Positions 8,068-15,452 of a stretch of DNA of 32,055 bases are shown here, piece after piece; positions within the stretch are counted from its first letter, which is position 1; each line of letters begins with the position of its first letter. The DNA is taken from NCBI GenBank assembly GCA_030688735.1, contig JAUYJC010000014.1:1-32055 (forward strand). The letters are read 5' to 3'. This DNA comes from Deltaproteobacteria bacterium. GTDB lineage: Bacteria > Desulfobacterota > Binatia > UBA9968. The notes under the pieces are model-generated. The model made no database searches. It was not told where the DNA came from and saw nothing but the letters and a program-made list of their open reading frames with translations. The position numbers and the translations under genes are program-made.

Positions 8068-8087
8068 TGGTCCTCCGGAGCGAGGCG

Positions 8088-8333
8088 CTAGGCAATCTTG
8101 GCGAGCGGCCGCACCGATGGGATTGTATCGGCGGTGAGTGGTTCGACGGCCGACTCAGGCACTGTTATCACGGCGATGGTTTCTCCGACCGCATTGAAAA
8201 CTTCAAGCGCATAGCCATCCTCTCCAGCTTTGCCGGGTAAATGTTCCACGATGGTTGCGACATCACCCTTACGAAGCCCTTGCTCGGGAATATCCATCCG
8301 AAGGGCCACACGCTTGAAGAGATCTATCTTCAT
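8088..8333 (-). CDS. DUF4926-like small protein
   Basis: An 81-residue protein with the DUF4926 pattern: an N-terminal VALRMDIPEQGLRKGDVATIVEHL, i.e. L..D.PE.GL..GD..T.V..., followed by YALEVFNAVGETIAVITVP (E..... GET.AV.T). It should fold as a small beta barrel. The family's role is unknown; many members sit beside other short uncharacterised genes. Here it lies 31 bases after the VOC gene and 20 bases before the binding-protein gene on the same strand, so it is most likely co-transcribed with them. No signal peptide or membrane helix. The C-terminal 18 residues beyond the core (TADTIPSVRPLAKIA) look like a disordered tail. Confidence 0.6.
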   Translation of the reverse strand: MKIDLFKRVALRMDIPEQGLRKGDVATIVEHLPGKAGEDGYALEVFNAVGETIAVITVPESAVEPLTADTIPSVRPLAKIA

Positions 8334-8364
8334 TTTCTCGCCTCGAGGATATCGATGTTCTGCT

Positions 8365-9177
8365 TCAATCCGTTAGATCGAGCAGCACTCCATCCGGATC
8401 CGCCAGCGCGTGCTTGCAGAGTTTGCAGCCTTGGAGATTTTTCTGGCGCATCTCGCCGTCGCGACCGATGGCGATCTTTCTGGCCGCGGAGCCGGGCGCT
8501 GTGTTGAGAAGATTCTCGATATCCTTCTTGGCCGCTTCGAGGTCCTCTACTTGGAAGCCGAAGTGGTCGAGTCCCGCCATCAGCCCGCGGTACTTCACCA
8601 TGTCCCACGGCCGCAGCGCGATCGTCACTTTGCCGTCGGTGACGTAGTAGCTGTTGTCCCCGGACAGACCCTCGACGGGCCGGAGATCGAAAACCTTCTG
8701 GTAATATTCCGCCAGGTAAGCCGGGCGCGCGCTACGGATAGCGATGTGATTGACCCGGCGGGGCTGTTCCCAGCCCTCTTGAAGATAGCCCTCGCGCACG
8801 TTGGCCATCCCTTTTTGCGAGAGATCGAACTGATTTCCGTCAGGATCATGGGATCTTAGGCCGGCGAAGGGAACATGGCCTTGGCTCTGGGCGACGAAAA
8901 CGTCCGGGTAGCATTCTTTGAGCCGGTCTTTGACTCTTTGAACGTCTTCCACCTCGAAGCCGAAGTGGTCGAGTCCCGCCGGAGCGCCCGGCTGGCGTTG
9001 GAGCAAGGCCAGGCCGATGGTGCCGTCGCTCAGATGACCGCGTTCTTTGTCATAGTTACCGTTCTCGTCGGTCATCCCAGCGGTGATCTTCTTCATGCCG
9101 AAAAGGGTTTTGTAAAAGTTCGCCATGCGGAAATGGTTGTCGGTGTGAATGGCAACGTGTCGGATCTTAGTGGACAT
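8365..9177 (-). CDS. Two-domain VOC (glyoxalase / extradiol dioxygenase-like) protein
   Basis: A 270-residue cytoplasmic metalloprotein made of two vicinal-oxygen-chelate modules. The first opens with KIRHVAIHTDNHFRMANFY and has LDHFGFEVED; the second opens with RVNHIAIRSARPAYLAEYY and has LDHFGFQVED. The His near each module start, the His of LDHFGF and acidic residues late in each module (DPDGNQFDL; DPDGVLLDL) are the positions that bind the metal in this family. Members include glyoxalases, extradiol dioxygenases and epimerases, and sequence alone does not choose. An upstream ATG in frame exists (9231), but ATG at 9177 is preferred: AAGGAGA lies eight bases upstream and the protein then begins directly with the first strand. 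It heads the minus-strand unit and diverges from the molybdenum hydroxylase genes, which fits a ring-oxidation or ring-cleavage role (inference). Confidence 0.82.
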   Translation of the reverse strand: MSTKIRHVAIHTDNHFRMANFYKTLFGMKKITAGMTDENGNYDKERGHLSDGTIGLALLQRQPGAPAGLDHFGFEVEDVQRVKDRLKECYPDVFVAQSQGHVPFAGLRSHDPDGNQFDLSQKGMANVREGYLQEGWEQPRRVNHIAIRSARPAYLAEYYQKVFDLRPVEGLSGDNSYYVTDGKVTIALRPWDMVKYRGLMAGLDHFGFQVEDLEAAKKDIENLLNTAPGSAARKIAIGRDGEMRQKNLQGCKLCKHALADPDGVLLDLTD

Positions 9178-9258
9178 AATCCGGGTCTCCTTGTTGCCCG
9201 GATTCTGCTCAAAGATGCGGGCTCGTGTCAACCGCCGCAGACGGCGCCGCCGACGGCG

Positions 9259-9339
9259 GTTTCGAGTTCCAGGTTCCGGGTTTCGGGTTGGTCAGGCGAT
9301 TCGAAACTCCAAACCCGACACCCGACACTTTTCGAAACC
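9259..9339. repeat. GGGTTTCGAGTT-type palindromic repeat, copy 1
   Basis: Contains TTTCGAGTTCCAGGTTCCGG and GGGTTTCGGGTTGG on the left and GATTCGAAACTCC, AAACCCGACACCCGACA on the right, so the two halves are imperfect inverted copies. A second element of the same style is at 16968-17025. It lies in the divergent promoter region between the VOC and hydroxylase genes. Confidence 0.6.
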
Positions 9340-9383
9340 TTGACTTCTGGCGAGCAAGCAGGTTAGGTGCGGAAATATCAACT

Positions 9384-10247
9384 ATGACGATGCGATCCTT
9401 CGAATTGCTCCAGCCGCGCTCGTTGCCTGAGGCGGTTGAGATGCTCAGAAAGCATGGCGATGACGCTCGCCCGCTTGGCGGCGGCACGACGCTGATCATT
9501 CTGATGAAGCAGCGGGCGGTCCATTATCCGTTCTTAGTCGACTTGCAGACCATTCCGGGATTGAACGGGATTGCGCAAGAAAGCGACGGCCTGCGCATCG
9601 GCGCGCTCGTGTCCCATCGGATGGTGGAGTTGTCTCCTGTGGTTCGCCGGTCATTTCCGGTCCTGGCCGAGGCTTTCACTCACATCGGCAATGTGCGCGT
9701 GCGCGAGACGGCCTCGGTCGGCGGCAATCTCGCCCACGCCGATTACCGCCTCGATCCGCCCCCGCCGTTTCTCGTGCTGGGCGCCGATATCGGCGCCGTC
9801 GGTCCCAACGGCTCGCGCAGGATTCCGCTTGAAACTTTTTTTCGCGGCCTGTATGAGACCGCGCTGGAGCCGGGGGAAATTCTCGTCGACGTAAGAATTC
9901 CCCCGCCGCCGGCGGGCAGCAAGGCGGTGTACCTGCGCTACAGCACTCTTTCGGCCAATGATTGGCCTTGCCTGGGCGTCGCTGCGATGCTCACCAAAGA
10001 AAACGGCCGGTGCAAGGAATTGAGACTGGCGCTTGGCGGCGTGGCGCCGACGCCGCTGTTGATCAATGGGCTTGAGTTCGCGCGAGACCAGTCGCTCGAC
10101 GATGGAGTCGTCGATAAGGTCTTGCGGAAGGTCGAAGAACAGATCTCGCCTTCGTCGGATCTGCGCGGCTCGGAGTGGTACAAGCGGCGGATGGCGCGCC
10201 TGTTCGTGCAAAAGGCGATCGCGCAACTCAATGGCGACCAGGGATAA
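9384..10247 (+). CDS. FAD-binding medium subunit of a xanthine-dehydrogenase-family molybdenum hydroxylase
   Basis: A 287-residue flavoprotein subunit (CoxM/HcrB type) that passes electrons from the 2Fe-2S subunit to the final acceptor. The FAD-binding signatures are in place: RPLGGGTTLI near residue 31 and ETASVGGNLAHADY near residue 110, followed by the C-terminal CO-dehydrogenase flavoprotein domain (LRLALGGVAPTPLL). The frame is open back to 9225, but that extension translates the repeat at 9259-9339. ATG at 9384 (MTMRSFELLQPRS) matches the family N-terminus and is preferred, although its ribosome site is weak. The large-subunit gene starts four bases after this stop. The medium-large-small order is that of the cox/xdh operons. 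Substrate not identifiable. Confidence 0.87.
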   Translation: MTMRSFELLQPRSLPEAVEMLRKHGDDARPLGGGTTLIILMKQRAVHYPFLVDLQTIPGLNGIAQESDGLRIGALVSHRMVELSPVVRRSFPVLAEAFTHIGNVRVRETASVGGNLAHADYRLDPPPPFLVLGADIGAVGPNGSRRIPLETFFRGLYETALEPGEILVDVRIPPPPAGSKAVYLRYSTLSANDWPCLGVAAMLTKENGRCKELRLALGGVAPTPLLINGLEFARDQSLDDGVVDKVLRKVEEQISPSSDLRGSEWYKRRMARLFVQKAIAQLNGDQG

Positions 10248-10251
10248 GGAC

Positions 10252-12597
10252 ATGGCAGACTTGTCAGTCGTTGGACAATCCGTTTACCGCACCGATGCCA
10301 ATCCGAAGGTAACGGGGCGGGCGCTGCACGTCGGCAACATCGAGATGCCGGACATGCTCCACGTCGCGGTGCTGCGCAGCCCTTATGCGCACGCGCGCAT
10401 CACGCGCATCGACAAAGCGAAGGCCGAGGCGCTCAGCGGCGTCGCAGTCGTCTTGACCGGCGCGGAGATCGCGAAGATGCCGGGAGTGGATGCGCACTTC
10501 GGTCCGGCGTTTCGCGACCAGCCGATTCTCGCCGTGGAAAAAGTTTGCTACGCCGGCGATCCAGTAGTGGCGGTGGCCGCGGTAGACCGGCGGACTGCGG
10601 AGGACGCGCTCCAGCTTGTCGAGGTCGATTATGAGCAGTTGCCGGCGGTATTCGATGTCCTCGAAGCGGTCAAGCCGAGCGCGCCGCTGGTGCACGAACA
10701 ACACCGGCCGGCCAAGGCCTTCGCCGATCTTGCTCATGTGAAGGCTGGGCAGCAATCAAACATCTGCTACCACTTCAAGCTTCGCACCGGCGACGTCGAT
10801 AAGGCCTTCGCCGAGGCGGATCGAGTGTTCGAAGATACTTTCAGCTCGCCGCCGGCACAGCATGTGCCGATGGAGCCGCACGTCGCCTTGGTCTACCTGG
10901 ACGAGCACGAGCGCCTCAACGTCTGGACCTCGAGTCAGTCGCCCTCCTACGTGCGCACGGAGCTTTCCGCCACCTTCGGCATACCGATGAACCGCATTCG
11001 TGTGCGCGTGCCGTACATCGGCGGCGGTTACGGCGCCAAGCTTTACGCCAAGCTCGAACCGCTGGTGACCGTGCTCGCGTTGATAACGAGAAAGCCGGTG
11101 CGTTACGCGCTCACGCGCGAAGAGGAATTCTTAACCATCACGAAGCATGGGGTCGTGACTAAAATCAAAACCGCGATCAAAAATGGCACGATCACCGCGC
11201 GCAAATGCGAAGTCTACTGGGACACCGGCGCCTATGCGGAGATCGGGCCGCGCATTGGCCACAAGTCGGGTTACACCTCGGCGGGCCCCTACCGGATTCC
11301 CAACGTGTGGATCGATTCCTATTGTGTTTATACCCATCGCGTGCCGGCCGGGGCGTTTCGCGGCTTCGGCGTGCCCCAGGTCATTTGGGCGTACGACTCG
11401 CAGACGGACATGATCGCGCGCGCACTCGGCGCGGACCCGGTGGAGTTTCGTTTGAAGCCCGCTTTGGACGAAGGCGAGCCTTTCGCCACCGGCACGCTCG
11501 TGCACTCGTTCGGCGTCAAGGAAGCGCTCCGGCAAGCGGCGCAGGCGATTGACTGGACAAAGCCAAGCACGGTTCAAACCGGAACTAAACGCCGTGGTAA
11601 AGGCATCGCCGTGGGCGTGAAAGCCGTGCTGACGCCGTCGATTTCCGGCGCCATCGTCATCCTAAACGCCGATGGCACGGCGAATGTGCTTAGCAGCACC
11701 GTGGAGATGGGCCAGGGCTCGGAGACGACATTGGGGCAGATCGTCGCGGAAGAATTGGGACTCTCGGTAGGTCAGGTTCACATCGTGCAGCCCGATACCG
11801 ACGTGACGCCATACGACACGATCACCGCCGGCAGCCGATCGACATACCACATGGGCAACGCCGTGCGCATGGCCGCGGCCAAAGTAAAAGCGGCGCTGTG
11901 CGAAGTCGTGGCGGCGAAGCTGGAGGTCGCTCCGGACGATCTACTCGCGCGCAACGGACGGGTATTCGTGCGCGGCATGGAAGAGCGCGGCATGACTATC
12001 GGTGAAATCTTTTTGGCCAAGTTTGGCAGTCTCGGCACCACGCTAGCCGCGGAGGCGGTATGTCAACCGACCGCCGCCCACATGGACCCGGAAACCGGCC
12101 AGTCGGAAAAGTGCACCGAATACTGGTTTCCTTCGGCCACCGCCGTGGAAGTCGAGGTCGATACCGAAACCGGGCGCGTCGCAGTTCTACAACTCATCAG
12201 CGTCGGCGACACCGGCACGGCGATCAATCCGAAACACTGCGAACAACAGCTCCTTTGCGCCGCGGTGATGCATTTGGGACTCACGCTTTTCGAGGAGATG
12301 ATTTTCGACGGAGGCCAGCTCGTTAACGGCTCGCTGCTGGACTACCAGGTCGCCTCCATCAAGGACATGCCGCGCTCTTTCCGCTCCGTCGTCGTCGAAG
12401 TGCCGCACAAGGACGGGCCGTTCGGCGCGAAAGGAGCCGGGGAGACCGGCGCGTTAACGGTCGCGCCGGCGGTGGCTAACGCCATCGAAGATGCCGTCGG
12501 GGTGCGGATTCGCGACTTGCCGATCACGCCGGAGAAGATTCTCCGCGCATTAGCCGAAAAAGATGGCGCGACGCTATCGAGACATTCATCTTTATGA
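10252..12597 (+). CDS. Molybdopterin-binding large subunit of a xanthine-dehydrogenase-family hydroxylase
   Basis: A 781-residue catalytic subunit that would hydroxylate a carbon of its substrate using water at a molybdenum centre. It begins with the typical a/b hammerhead (VTGRALHVGNIEMPDMLH, RSPYAHARI) and continues through the molybdopterin domains. Candidate active-site elements are GAFRGFGVPQ (367-376) and the base Glu731 in GAKGAGETG. GAFRGFG is the xanthine/4-hydroxybenzoyl-CoA-type loop; the AYxCSFR loop of true form I CO dehydrogenase is absent, so CO is unlikely as substrate. Start is ATG at 10252, four bases after the FAD subunit, with AAGGA directly upstream; a longer in-frame start inside the previous gene is not credible. 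Its stop overlaps the start of the small subunit (ATGA). No maturation gene (XdhC, CoxD type) lies in view. Confidence 0.9.
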   Translation: MADLSVVGQSVYRTDANPKVTGRALHVGNIEMPDMLHVAVLRSPYAHARITRIDKAKAEALSGVAVVLTGAEIAKMPGVDAHFGPAFRDQPILAVEKVCYAGDPVVAVAAVDRRTAEDALQLVEVDYEQLPAVFDVLEAVKPSAPLVHEQHRPAKAFADLAHVKAGQQSNICYHFKLRTGDVDKAFAEADRVFEDTFSSPPAQHVPMEPHVALVYLDEHERLNVWTSSQSPSYVRTELSATFGIPMNRIRVRVPYIGGGYGAKLYAKLEPLVTVLALITRKPVRYALTREEEFLTITKHGVVTKIKTAIKNGTITARKCEVYWDTGAYAEIGPRIGHKSGYTSAGPYRIPNVWIDSYCVYTHRVPAGAFRGFGVPQVIWAYDSQTDMIARALGADPVEFRLKPALDEGEPFATGTLVHSFGVKEALRQAAQAIDWTKPSTVQTGTKRRGKGIAVGVKAVLTPSISGAIVILNADGTANVLSSTVEMGQGSETTLGQIVAEELGLSVGQVHIVQPDTDVTPYDTITAGSRSTYHMGNAVRMAAAKVKAALCEVVAAKLEVAPDDLLARNGRVFVRGMEERGMTIGEIFLAKFGSLGTTLAAEAVCQPTAAHMDPETGQSEKCTEYWFPSATAVEVEVDTETGRVAVLQLISVGDTGTAINPKHCEQQLLCAAVMHLGLTLFEEMIFDGGQLVNGSLLDYQVASIKDMPRSFRSVVVEVPHKDGPFGAKGAGETGALTVAPAVANAIEDAVGVRIRDLPITPEKILRALAEKDGATLSRHSSL

Positions 12598-13082
12598 AAC
12601 GCGAAATCACTCTACGCATCAACGATCGCGACGAGACACTTGTCGTCGAAGACGCGGATACCTTGCTCGAAGTGCTGCGCGATCGCCTGAAGCTGTGGAG
12701 CGTGCGCGAAAGTTGCGGCGTCGGCGCCTGCGGCAGTTGCACGGTGTTGCTCGATGGACGGCCGGTGAGCGCATGTCTTCTACTTGCCGTTCGTTCTACG
12801 GGGCGCGAAATTACCACCCTCGAAGGTCTTAGCGACGGGCAGGCGCTACACCCGATTCAGGAAGCCTTCGTGAGCGAGCGCGCTTTACAATGCGCCTATT
12901 GCACTCCCGGATTCGTCCTCACGGTCAAAGCATTGCTAGACAAAAATCCGAACCCTTCCGACGATGAGATCCGCGAATACCTTTCCGGTAATCTATGCCG
13001 CTGCGCGGGCTACGCCGATATCCTCCGAGCCGTGCATTTGGCACGGGAGAAACAATCTCGCGCACCGGTTCAGCGCAAATGA
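12594..13082 (+). CDS. 2Fe-2S small subunit of a xanthine-dehydrogenase-family hydroxylase
   Basis: A 162-residue two-cluster ferredoxin-like subunit that carries electrons from the molybdenum centre to FAD. All eight cluster cysteines are present: C41, C46, C49 and C61 in the plant-ferredoxin-like domain (CGVGACGSCTV...SAC), and C100, C103, C135 and C137 in the helical domain (CAYCTPGF, LCRCAGY). Length is normal. The ATG overlaps the stop of the large subunit by four bases, so the two are translationally coupled. It ends the medium-large-small operon; two hairpins follow at 13091-13143. There is no twin-arginine signal on this subunit, so the complex is probably cytoplasmic. Confidence 0.92.
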   Translation: MKREITLRINDRDETLVVEDADTLLEVLRDRLKLWSVRESCGVGACGSCTVLLDGRPVSACLLLAVRSTGREITTLEGLSDGQALHPIQEAFVSERALQCAYCTPGFVLTVKALLDKNPNPSDDEIREYLSGNLCRCAGYADILRAVHLAREKQSRAPVQRK

Positions 13083-13090
13083 CCACGGGC

Positions 13091-13143
13091 GCTGCCGGAC
13101 CCGATTCGGCAGCTTCATAAACACTCCATCTTAAAGTGTTTTT
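13091..13143 (+). terminator. Tandem hairpins after the hydroxylase operon
   Basis: GCTGCCG (13091-13097) pairs perfectly with CGGCAGC (13107-13113). Directly after, AAACACT (13119-13125) pairs with AGTGTTT (13135-13141), which runs into TTTTT. The second, AT-rich hairpin with its T-run looks like the intrinsic terminator. Confidence 0.55.
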
Positions 13144-13350
13144 ATCTTTACAATATTGTCCTTAAATGGATCGCTTTGTCCATCGGCCGGGATGGCCAGC
13201 CGATCGGTTCGGCTCCCGGCAGCTTCGCTGAGTGAGAATTCCTCGAAAAATCCGATAGTTGATCCGATGCGGCAAAAAGCTGCCGTGGCATACAATATGC
13301 ACAATGCCCATTCCGCCGGATGATCCCATGCAGGTCATGGGCGATTTAGC

Positions 13351-15249
13351 GTGATGAGTGAGACCCAAACCGTGGATAACCAGCGGCCATTAGCCGCCCT
13401 TGGGAGCCTGGATCGGTTCTTCGAGGGAGTGAGGAAGGCGACGGTGATTCAGCTTCGCTGGCCCCTGGTGATTCTCTGTTCGTACCTGCTGCTTTATTCT
13501 CCGGGTTCTTGGCTAACGCCCAACCCGATCCAGTTCGTGGTCGTTTTCTATTTGTTTACGAACGCAACTCTTTACTTCGTCGGCAATAATTTTTTTGACG
13601 CACCCCATTTCTACGGCTCGCTGCTGCTTTTCGATGCCGTATTTTTGGCAGTGGCACTGGGGCTCAGCGGGGGCGCTACGCCCGACTTCTATATTGCCTG
13701 CCTTTTTACGCTGGTTCTCAGCTGCGTCTGCAACGACGTGCGTGGCCTGCTGATCGTGACACTGCTGGCGCCGCTGATTTATGCGTACAGCGTTTTCAAT
13801 TCAGAGGCAGCCAAAGATCCCAGCGTCTATCTTCGCGTTCTTTTCCCGCTGGTGATTTCTCTCTTCTACGGTTACTTTGCGCAGGTCGAACGCATAAAAC
13901 GCTTGGCGCGGGAGAATGACGAGCAAGCGAAACGGGAACGCGGCAACGCCGAAGAAATTCGGCGACAGCGCAAGCGGCTCGAGGCGCTTCACGCAGTCAA
14001 CGTCGCGGTTAGCTCGACGATCATCGATCGCACAAAGGTCCTCGACGCCTTCCTTGAAAAAGTGGCGACTTACTTCCCGTTCGGAGCGGCCATCGTACGG
14101 TTGCGCAATCGCGAAACCGGCAGTTTCGCGACGGCCGCCGCCAAAGGGATTCAGCCGAGCGCGCTTGAGGACTCCGCCAGTCCGGTCACTTGGGCCGATC
14201 GAGCGGCGAAACGTCAAACGCCGCTGGTGATTCGCAACGTCTTCGAGGACTGCGCCCCCGAGGACTCGCAGTGGTGGCGGGATGAAGGGCTGGTCTCGTT
14301 GATGGGCGTACCCCTGGTCGCGAACGGAGAACGGCTCGGAAGCTTAACTTTCTTGATGCGGCAAGAGCATGATTTTTCCGCGGAAGAGATTGAGTGTCTC
14401 TCCACTATGGCCGGGCAGGTGGCTCTGGTCATGCATCGCTCCGAGCTGTTCGAAAGGCTCCAACAGCAGGCGAATGACTTGCGCCTTGTGAGCCAGGTCA
14501 AGGACGAGTTTCTGGGGATCGTCTCGCACGAACTTAAAACACCGTTGAACGTAATCTCCGGCTATATCAATATTTTGGTCGAAGGCATTCTCGGAGAGTT
14601 GAGCCCGATCCAGGAAAAAGCCCTGCAGACGATCATGAGGCAGACCAAGGAACTGAACGGTCTGATCAACCGCGTGCTACAGGCGTGCACCTTGGAAACG
14701 GAAAAGCCGCTGGCCGAATCGCATAAAATCAATTTCTGGGAATTTCTCTATGAGTTAAAGTCGATGTACGAAGACCCGCTGTCGAACGATGTAAGGCTTA
14801 ATTGGGAATTTTCGTCGGACCTGCCAACGCTCTATAGCGACAGAGGAAAACTCAAGCACATCATGGAAAATCTCATCAACAATGCCCTTAAATTTACCGA
14901 CGTGGGCAGCGTGACCGTTTCCGCGCGTTACCTGCCGGATAAGAAAATGATGGAATTCAAGATCGCGGATACCGGCATCGGTATATCGAAAGAGCAATTG
15001 CCGACTATTTTCGACAGGTTTCATCAGGTGGACAGCTCAGGCACGCGAGCATATGGCGGAATGGGTCTGGGACTTTACATCGTAAAAAAATACACTGAGC
15101 TACTGGGCGCCACGATTCGTATAGAAAGTAAACTCGGGCGAGGCTCGACATTTGTGCTGCAAGTTCCCTGTCGGCCGGATATGTCCGCGGCTCCACGCCC
15201 AGAGGAACTGTTCCCACCAGACATCCAAACCGCCGCCGGCCTCCTGTAG
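13351..15249 (+). CDS. Membrane-bound GAF-domain sensor histidine kinase
   Basis: A 632-residue two-component sensor. The N-terminal third has five or six membrane helices (about 30-175) and little periplasmic sequence, so it probably senses from within the membrane. A charged coiled linker (about 178-215) leads to a GAF domain (about 225-370), then a dimerisation/phosphotransfer domain with H393 in SHELKTPLNV, and a HATPase with its N box (ENLINNALKF), DTGIGIS and GGMGLGLYIVKKY. All catalytic motifs look intact. Start is GTG at 13351 or ATG at 13354; neither has a clear ribosome site. No response-regulator gene adjoins it, so it is an orphan kinase. It does not obviously regulate its neighbours. 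Confidence 0.88.
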   Translation: MMSETQTVDNQRPLAALGSLDRFFEGVRKATVIQLRWPLVILCSYLLLYSPGSWLTPNPIQFVVVFYLFTNATLYFVGNNFFDAPHFYGSLLLFDAVFLAVALGLSGGATPDFYIACLFTLVLSCVCNDVRGLLIVTLLAPLIYAYSVFNSEAAKDPSVYLRVLFPLVISLFYGYFAQVERIKRLARENDEQAKRERGNAEEIRRQRKRLEALHAVNVAVSSTIIDRTKVLDAFLEKVATYFPFGAAIVRLRNRETGSFATAAAKGIQPSALEDSASPVTWADRAAKRQTPLVIRNVFEDCAPEDSQWWRDEGLVSLMGVPLVANGERLGSLTFLMRQEHDFSAEEIECLSTMAGQVALVMHRSELFERLQQQANDLRLVSQVKDEFLGIVSHELKTPLNVISGYINILVEGILGELSPIQEKALQTIMRQTKELNGLINRVLQACTLETEKPLAESHKINFWEFLYELKSMYEDPLSNDVRLNWEFSSDLPTLYSDRGKLKHIMENLINNALKFTDVGSVTVSARYLPDKKMMEFKIADTGIGISKEQLPTIFDRFHQVDSSGTRAYGGMGLGLYIVKKYTELLGATIRIESKLGRGSTFVLQVPCRPDMSAAPRPEELFPPDIQTAAGLL

Positions 15250-15332
15250 ATCGCCCCCAATCATCCTACGATTCATCAGTCCGGAACGCTTCGACCTTTC
15301 GCCGGCCTGGCTGCGATTCAGCAGGCAAATGG

Positions 15333-15377
15333 TTCCAATCGTTCCAGCCGTTCAAAACGTTCAAGTAGTTCAAATCG
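15333..15377. repeat. Nonamer tandem array (5 units), copy 1
   Basis: Five 9-bp units: TTCCAATCG, TTCCAGCCG, TTCAAAACG, TTCAAGTAG, TTCAAATCG. The same unit type recurs four times at 31980-32015. Both arrays lie downstream of a plus-strand gene; this one is directly before a terminator. Confidence 0.8.
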
Positions 15378-15381
15378 AAAG

Positions 15382-15416
15382 AAGCCGGGGCAGAGAAAAC
15401 ATCCTCCGGCTTTTTT
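15382..15416 (+). terminator. Intrinsic terminator after the histidine kinase
   Basis: AAGCCGG (15382-15388) pairs with CCGGCTT (15406-15412), followed by six T residues (15411-15416). It can also fold on the opposite strand, so it may serve the converging EutA-like gene, though with a poorer T-run. Confidence 0.75.
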
Positions 15417-15452
15417 GCGTCCTTTGGGTTCCTCGCGGTTAATCTGTCTTTA

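Noticed and set aside
10264-10755. Long opposite-strand open frame inside the hydroxylase large subunit
   Set aside because: Antisense shadow of a strongly supported gene in GC-rich DNA; its product is Arg/His-rich and lacks any motif.
10252-12597. Reading the M-L-S operon as carbon monoxide dehydrogenase
   Set aside because: The large subunit lacks the AYxCSFR active-site loop and has GAFRGFG instead.
13255-13300. Possible promoter for the histidine kinase (TACAAT near 13291)
   Set aside because: No -35 box at suitable distance; too weak to annotate.
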